DNA of 64,000 nt from the NCBI RefSeq assembly GCF_051860665.1, contig NZ_JBHYDM010000008.1, positions 136,581-200,580 of the forward strand, in the 5' to 3' direction. Below the pieces are notes generated by a model, which worked only from the letters and a program-made list of their open reading frames with translations, ran no database searches and was not told where the DNA came from. The stretch comes from Falsiroseomonas sp051860665 (GTDB lineage Bacteria; Pseudomonadota; Alphaproteobacteria; Acetobacterales; Acetobacteraceae). Each line of letters begins with the position of its first letter. Position 1 is the stretch's first letter. The translations under genes were made by a program, and so were the position numbers. Shown piece by piece: positions 42,506-49,860 of this stretch.

Positions 42506-43411
42506 TCATGCCACCTCGGCTGTCTGGGTCTCGGCCGGGGCATCCGCCTCCGGCTCCAGGGTTGCGTCGGCGGAGGGCGGCTGCAGCGCCTCCGCCAGGC
42601 CGTGCCACAGGCGGATCAGCGCCGCCGGCTCCACCGGCTCGGGCAGCCGGAGCAGCGTCCATTCGCCTTCCGCCTCACCGGGCGCGAGGCGCAGCGGCGC
42701 CGGGGAGAGGGCCGGCAGCGGGCCGCGCCATTCGCAGCTGGCCTCGCGCGCCGCGGCCTCCGGCAGCCGCGCCAGCGCCTCCCGTAGCAGGGCCTCGGCG
42801 CCGGCCTGGATGATGACGGTCAGCCCCGCCTCGCCCTCGGCACTGGCCGGCGGCGCCTCGGCGATGGCGATGATGCGGGGCAGCAGGGCCTGGCGCAGCG
42901 CCTGCGTTCGGAAGGCCCGTTCCTCGGCCATCGCCTGCCGCATGGCGGCGGCGCGCGCGGCGCCCTCGGCCGGCCATTCGACCTCCGCGGCGCGCAGCAG
43001 CGCATCGGGCGCCCAGCGCAGGATCACATCCCATTGGTGACGGCGGCCGAAGCGGGCGAGGGCGGCCGCCAGCGCCGCGGCATCGGCGGCGAGAATCGCG
43101 CGCAGCGCCGGCTCGGGGCCATGGGCCGCGGCAGGGTCGCAGGCCAGGAAGGCGCCCGCCTGGCAGGCCTGTTCCAGCCGCGCCTGCACCTGCTGCATCT
43201 GGCGCAGCTGCGCGAGGCGGTCGCGGCGCAGGAACAGGCGGCGGAGCGGCGGGTCGCGCGGCTGCACCAGCGCCGCCACGGCGCCGGCCTGCAGCACGCG
43301 CACATCCTCCCCCATCGCCGCCGCCAGGGTGCCGGCCTCGGCGGCCGCCACGATGCCGAGCAGACGCACGATGCGGCCGGCGGGGTGGCAGGGATCCTGT
43401 GCTGGCATCAT
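42506..43411 (-). CDS. protein resembling gas-vesicle GvpL/GvpF
   Basis: About 301 residues from ATG 43411 (the next Met follows directly). An N-terminal strand segment IVRLLGIVAAAEAGTLAAAM, then VRVLQAGAVAALVQP, a helical hairpin (RRDRLAQLRQMQQVQARLEQ), and LAADAAALAAALARFGRRHQ with WDVILRWAPDALL resemble the two-domain GvpF/L layout. No gvpA or other gas-vesicle gene is in the window, so a gas-vesicle role is not supported; the match is weak and from memory. It is in an operon with the 32-residue-repeat protein. A long upstream extension to 43594 was not used. Confidence 0.5.
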   Translation of the reverse strand: MMPAQDPCHPAGRIVRLLGIVAAAEAGTLAAAMGEDVRVLQAGAVAALVQPRDPPLRRLFLRRDRLAQLRQMQQVQARLEQACQAGAFLACDPAAAHGPEPALRAILAADAAALAAALARFGRRHQWDVILRWAPDALLRAAEVEWPAEGAARAAAMRQAMAEERAFRTQALRQALLPRIIAIAEAPPASAEGEAGLTVIIQAGAEALLREALARLPEAAAREASCEWRGPLPALSPAPLRLAPGEAEGEWTLLRLPEPVEPAALIRLWHGLAEALQPPSADATLEPEADAPAETQTAEVA

Positions 43412-43664
43412 GCGGCCAGCCGTCGGCGCGACGGCAGCATCCGGGGCATGACAGGCTGGAGGGGCATCATCGCGGCTCGTCTGGCGCCCCTCGCGGCGCG
43501 GCAGGCGTCCGCTGCGCTGCGCGGGCTGAGTGGCAAGGCCGGGCTTCCTGGCCGGTCCGGGTTCACGCCCGGGCGCAGGCACCCCTTCTGGCACCCGGCG
43601 CGGAAGCTAGCAGCGGCTTGGTGAACGAGCGGTGAAGCGCGGCGGCGCGCGGCGGCGCCGGATC

Positions 43665-44675
43665 TCAGGCCAGCTTTTCGGTGGAAACCGCATGCAGCGC
43701 GCGGCCGGTTTCGGCGAAGGCGGTGATATTGCCGAGCGTCGTCGCCGCGATCGCGCTCAGCGCCTCCGTCGTGAAGAAGGCCTGGTGCGCGGTGACCAGC
43801 ACATTGGGGAAGGTCAGCAGCCGGGCGAAGACATCGTCCTGCAGCATCTGGCCGGACAGATCCTCGAAGAACAGGTCGCCCTCCTCCTCATAGACATCGA
43901 GGCCGAGCAGCCCGATGGCGCCGGACTTCAGCCCGGCGATGGCGGCGCGCGTGTCGACGATGGCGCCGCGGCTGGTGTTGATCAGCATCGCGCCAGGCCG
44001 CATGCGCGCGATCGCGGCGGCATCGATCAGGTGATGCGTGGCGGGCGTCAGCGGGCAGTGCAGCGTCACGATATCCGACCGCGCCAGCAGATCCTCGACC
44101 GTGACGAATTCCAGCCCCAGCGCCCGTCCTTCCTCGGACGGGTAGGGGTCATGCGCCAGCAGCCGGCAGCCGAATCCCGCAAGGATGCGCGCCACCGCCA
44201 GGCCGATGCGGCCGGTGCCCACGATGCCGGCGGTGCGGCCATGCATGTCGAAGCCCAGTAGCCCGTCCAGCGCGAAATTGCCCTCCCGCACGCGGTGATA
44301 GGCGCGGTGGATGTGGCGGTTCAGTGCCAGCATCATCGCCACCGTGTGCTCCGCCACCGATTCAGGCGAATAGGCCGGCACCCGCGCCACGGTGATGCCG
44401 AGCCGCTGCGCCGCGGCGAGGTCCACATTGTTGAAGCCCGCCGAGCGCAGCGCCAGGAGGCGGATGCCGCGCCGCGCGAAATCCTCCAGCACCGCGGCGC
44501 TCGCCTGGTCGTTGACGAAGGCGCAGACGGCCTCCGCTCCCTGGGCGAGGGCCGCCGTCTCGGGCGCGAGACGCGCCTCCAGGTAGCGCAGCTGGTGCGG
44601 GCTGCCGGCGGCCGCATTGGCGGCATCGAGGAACTGCCGGTCATAGGGTTTGGTGCTGAAGACGACGACCTGCAT
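43665..44675 (-). CDS. 2-hydroxyacid dehydrogenase, D-lactate-dehydrogenase-like
   Basis: 336 residues. Catalytic domain VVFSTKPYDRQFLDAAN at the start; Rossmann GTGRIG at 153-158; NTSRGAIVD with R236, E264/E265 and H297 (VTAHQAFFTTEAL) form the expected substrate and catalytic set. This is closest to fermentative D-lactate dehydrogenase (LdhA-like), reducing pyruvate with NADH. The ATG at 44675 was chosen over a Pro/Arg-rich upstream extension. Divergent from the PfkB kinase gene with 98 bases between start codons. Confidence 0.86.
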   Translation of the reverse strand: MQVVVFSTKPYDRQFLDAANAAAGSPHQLRYLEARLAPETAALAQGAEAVCAFVNDQASAAVLEDFARRGIRLLALRSAGFNNVDLAAAQRLGITVARVPAYSPESVAEHTVAMMLALNRHIHRAYHRVREGNFALDGLLGFDMHGRTAGIVGTGRIGLAVARILAGFGCRLLAHDPYPSEEGRALGLEFVTVEDLLARSDIVTLHCPLTPATHHLIDAAAIARMRPGAMLINTSRGAIVDTRAAIAGLKSGAIGLLGLDVYEEEGDLFFEDLSGQMLQDDVFARLLTFPNVLVTAHQAFFTTEALSAIAATTLGNITAFAETGRALHAVSTEKLA

Positions 44676-44773
44676 GCGCGGCACTCCCGCTGGTTGCCGC
44701 AGCCTCGCGATAGGCGGGGGCGCGCGCAAGCCCGCGCCTCGCCACCCCGCGGCCGGTCTGGCATGCTGGCCGC

Positions 44774-45736
44774 ATGGCACACGAACCCCTGATCGTCACG
44801 CTGACGGCGAATCCCTCCGTCGACCTGGGCTGCGAGGCGGAGGCGGTGCGCCCGGTGCGCAAGATCCGTACGCGCAACGAACGCTTCGACCCCGGCGGCG
44901 GCGGCGTGAACGTCGCCCGCGTGGTGCGGGAGCTGGGCGGCACGACGCTGGCGGTGGTGCTGGCGGGCGGTGTCACCGGCCGCTTCATCGAGGAATTGAT
45001 CGATGCCGAGCGCGTGCCGCGCCGCAGCGTGCCGATCGCCGGCCGCACCCGCATCAGCCAGATCGTGCAGGACCTGTCGAGCGGCCTGGAATACCGCTTC
45101 GTGCCCGAAGGCCCGGAGGTGGCGGAGGCGGAATGGCAGGCGACCCTCGCCACCCTGGCGGAGGTGGCGCAGCCGGAGAGCTGGCTGGTGCTCAGCGGCA
45201 GCCTGCCCCGCGGCATGCCGGAGGATTTCTTCGCCCAGGCCGCGGCGGCGGCGCGCGGGCGCGGGCAGCGCGTGGTGGTGGACAGTTCCGGCGACCCGAT
45301 GCGCGCGGCCATCGCCGCCGGCGGGCTGGAGCTGATCAAGCCGAGCCTCGGCGAGTTCGAGGCGCTGCTGGGCCGCAAGCTGCCCGAGGCGGCGGAGCAG
45401 GAGGCGGCGGCGCTGGATCTCGCGCGCTCCGGCGCCGCGCGGCTGGTGGCGGTCACCCTCGGCCATCGCGGCGCGGTGCTGGCCTCGGCGGAGCGGGTCT
45501 GGCGGCTGCCGGCGCCCGATGTGCTGGTGCGTGGCGCTTCCGGCGCCGGCGACAGCTTCGTCGCCGCCATGACCCTGGCCCTGGCGCGCGGCGCGGCGCC
45601 GGAGGAGGCCTTCGCCTGGGGCAGTGCCGCGGGCGGCGCCACCGTGGCGCAATCCGGCACCGCGCATGCGCAGCGGGCGCAGGTGGAGGCGATCTACGCG
45701 CAGATGCGGCGGCAGCTGGCGCGTCCCGCCGGCTGA
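44774..45736 (+). CDS. PfkB-family sugar kinase (1-phosphofructokinase-like)
   Basis: 320 residues of the ribokinase fold: LTANPSVDLGCEAE, the GGGGVNVARVVRELGG signature, LSGSLPRG, and the anion hole GASGAGDSFVAA with catalytic D260. This pattern fits PfkB-type 6-phosphofructokinase / 1-phosphofructokinase / tagatose kinases; sequence alone does not fix the sugar. Opposite to the D-lactate-dehydrogenase-like gene, which suggests a glycolysis-fermentation link. Confidence 0.85.
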   Translation: MAHEPLIVTLTANPSVDLGCEAEAVRPVRKIRTRNERFDPGGGGVNVARVVRELGGTTLAVVLAGGVTGRFIEELIDAERVPRRSVPIAGRTRISQIVQDLSSGLEYRFVPEGPEVAEAEWQATLATLAEVAQPESWLVLSGSLPRGMPEDFFAQAAAAARGRGQRVVVDSSGDPMRAAIAAGGLELIKPSLGEFEALLGRKLPEAAEQEAAALDLARSGAARLVAVTLGHRGAVLASAERVWRLPAPDVLVRGASGAGDSFVAAMTLALARGAAPEEAFAWGSAAGGATVAQSGTAHAQRAQVEAIYAQMRRQLARPAG

Positions 45737-45738
45737 GG

Positions 45739-46515
45739 TCAGGGCGCGCCGGCGGGGGCGGCGGCGGCGCCGTCATCGGGCGTGACGGACCAGCCGATCC
45801 GCAGCACGCCTGGCGCATCCGGATCGGCGGGCGCGTCCTCCAGCACGAAGACCGCCTCCAGCCACAGGGGCAGGCCCTGGCGGTGCTGGCGCCACAGCAT
45901 GCGGTGCTGCGGCATGTCGAGGCCGCGTCGCCGCTCCATCTCCCGGCCCTCCGCCACGGGTGGACCGTGGGAGGCGAGCGCGGCCTGCCGCAGGGGCGCG
46001 AGCGGCGCAGCCTCCGGCAGCAACTGCGTGAGCCAGACGGCGCGCAGCGGCGCGCCAGGCGCCTCGCCCTCGGCCACCATCCGCAGCCCCGGACAGAGCA
46101 GCCAGCCGGCCTGCGGGCTGCAGTCATCGTCCAGCGGCACCGCCAGATGCAGCGTCAGGCCATCCGCCAGCGGCAGCCGCCCCGCGGGCCGCAGATCTGG
46201 CCGCGCATCCAGGGCCTGGCCCAGCGACTGGGCCGGCGAGGGCAGGTCCGGGACCACCAGCGCCGGCAGGGCCGGCAGCCAGGCCAGCCCCGCCGGCTGC
46301 AGGTCATCCGGCGCCTCGAGCCTCGGCGCCAGGGAACGGGCGGGCCAGGGCAGGTCCGCAACCTCTCCCGTGCGCAGGGCCGGCAGGCAGGCAAGCCCGA
46401 CCAGCGCCGCCGCGGCGAGCCGCGGCAGGTGCGTCCTGGGCAGGCTGACCGGAGGGGGCGGGGACATGGGCGGGCCTAGGCGGAATCGGCCGGATGATGA
46501 CGCGGAGGGGCTCAT
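45739..46515 (-). CDS. hypothetical protein next to the endoglucanase gene
   Basis: 258 residues from ATG 46515 (another ATG at 46467 gives 242; neither has a good ribosome-binding site). A probable N-terminal signal or membrane segment (LPRLAAAALVGLACLPALRT) precedes a Pro/Leu/Ala-rich body with a Trp/Leu-rich last part (RMLWRQHRQGLPLWLEAVFV). Exopolysaccharide or cell-envelope association is possible from its location only. No family recognised. Its end abuts the PfkB gene. Confidence 0.55.
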   Translation of the reverse strand: MSPSASSSGRFRLGPPMSPPPPVSLPRTHLPRLAAAALVGLACLPALRTGEVADLPWPARSLAPRLEAPDDLQPAGLAWLPALPALVVPDLPSPAQSLGQALDARPDLRPAGRLPLADGLTLHLAVPLDDDCSPQAGWLLCPGLRMVAEGEAPGAPLRAVWLTQLLPEAAPLAPLRQAALASHGPPVAEGREMERRRGLDMPQHRMLWRQHRQGLPLWLEAVFVLEDAPADPDAPGVLRIGWSVTPDDGAAAAPAGAP

Positions 46516-46691
46516 TGCGTCATCGTTCAAGTGTGGGAAGGTGACCGCAGCGGTAACAGCCGCTGTCCTTCCGCGCCAGGCCTCGGCGCTCGCCTCCGGG
46601 TGGAGCGTCGCACTCGCCGGGATTGTGTCAGGAATTGTCCGGATGCGCTTCAGGCGATTGGTCGGAAGGATTTTCGCGTTAGGGTTCGGGC

Positions 46692-47903
46692 ATGCGTGTT
46701 CCTGCCCGCCAGCCCTCCCTGGCCGGGCCCGCGGCATCCACCTGCGGATGCGCGCCGCGGGCCGGTCTCGGCCGCCGCGCCCTGGCTGGGGCGGCACTTG
46801 CCCTCGGCGCCGGCGTCGCGCTGGCGGATAGCCGCGCGCCGGCCCCCGGCGCGGGCGGAAGCCTGGCGCGGCAGATGGCGGAACGGGACCAGGCCGACTG
46901 GGCCAGCTTCCGCGGCCGCTGGCTGGAGCCCAGCGGGCGGATCCGCGATTCCGGCAATCGCGACATCTCCCACAGCGAGGGCCAGGGAACCGGCCTGATC
47001 TTCGCCGTGCGGCACGAGGATCGCGCCAGCTTCGAGCGCATCCTGGCCTGGACCCGCGGCACGCTGCGCCGCCCGGGGGATGCGCTGCATGCCTGGCGCT
47101 ATACGCCGGGCGCCGCGCTGCCCGTGGACGACCCCAACAATGCGACGGATGGCGACCTGCTGATCGCCTGGGGCCTGCTGCTGGCGCATGAACGCTGGGG
47201 CGACCCGGCGCATCGGGCGCTGGCGCGCAGCATCGCGCAGGACCTGCTGCGCCTCTGCACGCGGCCGCGGGGGGCGGGCCACCGGCTGCTGCTGCCGGGT
47301 GCGCAGGGCTTCGTGCATGCGGACCACCTGGTGGTGAACCTCTCCTACTGGGTCTATGGCGCGCTGCGGATGCTCGGCGAGGCCTTCCCGGACCCTGCCT
47401 GGCACGCGCTGCGCGATGGCGGCCTGCAACTGGCGCGGGAGGCGCGCTTCGGCCGCTGGGGGCTGCCGCCGGACTGGCTGCGCCTGCCGATGGGCGGCAG
47501 CAGCCCGGTGCCCGCCGCGCCCTGGCCGCCGCGCTTTTCCTGGGACGCGGTGCGGGTGCCGCTGCACCTGGTCTGGGGCGGGCATCTGCGCGAGCCGGTG
47601 CTGCGCGCCTGCGCCGAATTCTGGGGCGATCCGCGCTGGCGGACCATGCCCGCCTGGGTGGACCTGACCACCGCCGCCACCGCCCCCTATGGCGCCACCG
47701 CCGGCATCCAGGCCGTGGCGCAGCTGACGCTCGCGGCGCAGGCCGGCTGGGGGCGGCACGAGGCCTTGCCCCGCGTCGCCGATGCGCCGGACTACTACGC
47801 CGCCAAGCTGGTGCTGATGTCGCATTATGCCTGGGACGAGCGCGGGCTCGACATGTCCGAGGAACCGCGGCTGCGGCTGCGCCAGGGCCAGCGCGGCGGC
47901 TGA
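46692..47903 (+). CDS. glycosyl hydrolase family 8 endoglucanase, BcsZ-like
   Basis: 403 residues. A signal-like N terminus (LGRRALAGAALALGAGVALA) is followed by the family-8 core: DISHSEGQGTGL carrying the acid Glu, VDDPNNATDGDLLIAWGLLL with the catalytic Asp region, and LHLVWGGHLREPV. BcsZ cuts cellulose chains in the periplasm during bacterial cellulose export. No bcsA/bcsB is present nearby. Divergent from the unknown gene at 45739-46515. Confidence 0.83.
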   Translation: MRVPARQPSLAGPAASTCGCAPRAGLGRRALAGAALALGAGVALADSRAPAPGAGGSLARQMAERDQADWASFRGRWLEPSGRIRDSGNRDISHSEGQGTGLIFAVRHEDRASFERILAWTRGTLRRPGDALHAWRYTPGAALPVDDPNNATDGDLLIAWGLLLAHERWGDPAHRALARSIAQDLLRLCTRPRGAGHRLLLPGAQGFVHADHLVVNLSYWVYGALRMLGEAFPDPAWHALRDGGLQLAREARFGRWGLPPDWLRLPMGGSSPVPAAPWPPRFSWDAVRVPLHLVWGGHLREPVLRACAEFWGDPRWRTMPAWVDLTTAATAPYGATAGIQAVAQLTLAAQAGWGRHEALPRVADAPDYYAAKLVLMSHYAWDERGLDMSEEPRLRLRQGQRGG

Positions 47904-47969
47904 CTCGGGGCCGCGATCCCAGCGGGTGGGAACACTTTGTTCAGCCCGGGCCCGCATGCTCCCGCCCGG

Positions 47970-48995
47970 ATGCCCGATATGATCGCCGATCCAGCCGAGG
48001 ATGCCGCTTCTGCCCTGCCGGAACGCCAGGCGAGCTTCGCCGAGCGCGGCTGCGCGGTGCCCTTCACCGCGCCGATGCTGGGCGGCGCCCGGCTGCGGCG
48101 CGGCGCCGCCGGCCAGGTGGAGCTGCTGCTGCCGGCGCGCAGCGGGCGCGCCGCGCGGGTGCTGCCATGGGAGGCCTGCCTGCGCTCCCACGCCCCCACC
48201 CTGCATGATCGCCAGCTCTGGGACCGTGTGGCGGCGCAGGAGCGGCCGACACCCGCCCTGATCCGCGCCACGGCGCGGGAGGTGGCCCGGCTCGGCTTCG
48301 CCGGCCGCGCCGCCCAGGCCGCCGCCTTCGCCGCGCTGCGCCAGCAGGACCAGGTGCGCGAGGCGGTGCGGCAGGTGCTGTCCGGCCATTTCGAGGCGCT
48401 GGAGCCGGAGGCGGCGGAGCTGCTGGTCCCGATGGTCGCGATCCTCGCCCAGACCGGCATCGGCCCCGCCCCGAGACCGCAGCAGGGCGCCGCCATCCCG
48501 CGGGTCCTGGTCGCGCTGGAGGCGTTGGGGCGCAGCCTGGCCGCCTTCGCGCAGCTGGCGCCGAGCCAGGCCGAACGCCGGGCCGCCGCCATCGCGCTCG
48601 GCGCCGCGCGGATGACGCTGCCGGTGGCCGAGGCCTGCCTGCGGATGCTGTGGCAGGCGGTGGCGGACCTGCCCGGGCGGCTGGCGACCGGCGAGCTGCG
48701 GCGGGTGGAGGTGCTGCCGATGCTGGCGGACCTCGCCGCGCGCGCGGACTGGCTGCTGGATGGCTGGCCGCTGGTCACCACGCTCTGGACCGCGGCGGAG
48801 CCGGCCGGGCGCGGCGCGGTGCTGGCCGAGCTGGTCGGCCTGCTGCCGGTCCCGCCGCTGGAAGCCGCCGCCTGGCCGGGGGCGCGCGGCGAATGGGATA
48901 CGCTGCTGCGCGCCCGCCGCGCCGTGGCCGCCGATGCCGCGCGGGGCGGTGGGCCCTGGCCGCAGCCCGCCCTGCACGGGGCCGCGGCCTGGTGA
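47970..48995 (+). CDS. hypothetical helical protein
   Basis: 341 residues from ATG 47970. The N-terminal third (GCAVPFTAPMLGGARLRRGA) may form a small domain; the remainder is Ala/Leu-rich helices (LLVPMVAILAQTGIGP, RRVEVLPMLADLAARADWLL). No motif names a function. It lies between the endoglucanase and the thioesterase, with no overlap with either. Confidence 0.5.
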   Translation: MPDMIADPAEDAASALPERQASFAERGCAVPFTAPMLGGARLRRGAAGQVELLLPARSGRAARVLPWEACLRSHAPTLHDRQLWDRVAAQERPTPALIRATAREVARLGFAGRAAQAAAFAALRQQDQVREAVRQVLSGHFEALEPEAAELLVPMVAILAQTGIGPAPRPQQGAAIPRVLVALEALGRSLAAFAQLAPSQAERRAAAIALGAARMTLPVAEACLRMLWQAVADLPGRLATGELRRVEVLPMLADLAARADWLLDGWPLVTTLWTAAEPAGRGAVLAELVGLLPVPPLEAAAWPGARGEWDTLLRARRAVAADAARGGGPWPQPALHGAAAW

Positions 48996-49024
48996 GCGGG
49001 CCCGCCCCGCAGCGCGGCCTGCGG

Positions 49025-49489
49025 TCAGTCCCGCGCCGTGGCGGGCTGGCCCTCATGCGTCTCGCTGCCGGCGCGCCAGCGATGCGTCGACGCGCCGAAG
49101 GCCACCATCTGCCCGGATTCGTCGAAGACCTCCGTGCGGCAGAAGAAGATGTTGCGACCGCGCTGCGCCACGCGGCCTTCCGCCACCAGGCGGCCGCCGC
49201 GCACCTGGCCGGTGAAGCGGCAATCGAGGTCCAGCGTCACCGCCTTGCGGACATTCCCCGGCACGCTGCACCACAGCCCGGCATAGCCGGCGGCCTGGTC
49301 GATCATCGACAGGATCAGCCCGCCATGGATGATGCCGGAGCGGTTGCGATGCGCATCGCCGGCCTGGCAGGCCAGCCGCGCCAGCCCCTCCTCCCAATGC
49401 ACCAGGGTGAGGCCGAGCAGCCTGTGATAGGCTGCGCCCTCCGGATCGAGGTCGGGAAGGGCGGGCGGGGCGGTCGGGGTCTGGGTCAT
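49025..49489 (-). CDS. PaaI-like hotdog thioesterase
   Basis: 154 residues of the hotdog fold. The central helix holds NRSGIIHGGLILSMIDQAAG, including the HGG and Asp residues of the PaaI/YbgC-like thioesterases, and then VTLDLDCRFTGQVRGGRLVA and ICRTEVFD. It would hydrolyse acyl-CoA thioesters. No operon partner is obvious. The acyl group is unknown. Confidence 0.85.
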   Translation of the reverse strand: MTQTPTAPPALPDLDPEGAAYHRLLGLTLVHWEEGLARLACQAGDAHRNRSGIIHGGLILSMIDQAAGYAGLWCSVPGNVRKAVTLDLDCRFTGQVRGGRLVAEGRVAQRGRNIFFCRTEVFDESGQMVAFGASTHRWRAGSETHEGQPATARD

Positions 49490-49549
49490 GCCCCCCGATG
49501 CCGTCCCCGCGCCGCCGGGTCAACCGTCCCGGCCGGCAAGGAGGATGCG

Positions 49550-49816
49550 ATGGAGCCATGGCCCGAGAACCTGCCCCGGCAGGTGGAGATCGATGCCGCC
49601 GGCGATGTGGCGTTGACGGCGCCGCAGGCCGCCGCGCTGCTGGGCGTGGCGCTGCCGGCCTTCCTGGCGGATCTGCGCGCCGGGCATGTCTATTCGGTGG
49701 TCGAGCGGGGCGAGGGTGAGGATGCCGGACGGCTGCGCCTGACCCTGCGGCGGCGGGCGAGGCAATGCCGCCTGCTGGTGGAAGCGGCCACCGGACGGGT
49801 CCTGGGCGGGGGGTGA
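49550..49816 (+). CDS. DUF6522-like protein (88 aa)
   Basis: 88 residues starting 5 bases after AAGGAGG. The protein (VEIDAAGDVALTAPQAAALL, then YSVVERGEGEDAGRLRLTLR, RRRARQCRLLVEAATGRVL) has the shape and conserved acidic/arginine strand pattern of DUF6522, found in alphaproteobacteria beside envelope and electron-transport genes. Function unknown. The family match is from memory. Confidence 0.6.
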   Translation: MEPWPENLPRQVEIDAAGDVALTAPQAAALLGVALPAFLADLRAGHVYSVVERGEGEDAGRLRLTLRRRARQCRLLVEAATGRVLGGG

Positions 49817-49860
49817 GATGATTTTAACCCACCCCTTGTGGGAAGCCTCTATGAATTGTC

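Noticed and set aside
42506..43411. Calling the operon a gas-vesicle cluster
   Set aside because: No gvpA or other vesicle structural gene is present, and the GvpL/F likeness is weak.
46650..48977. A 775-codon minus-strand frame over the endoglucanase and next gene
   Set aside because: It is antisense to the GH8 gene and is Arg/His/Gln-rich low-complexity sequence.
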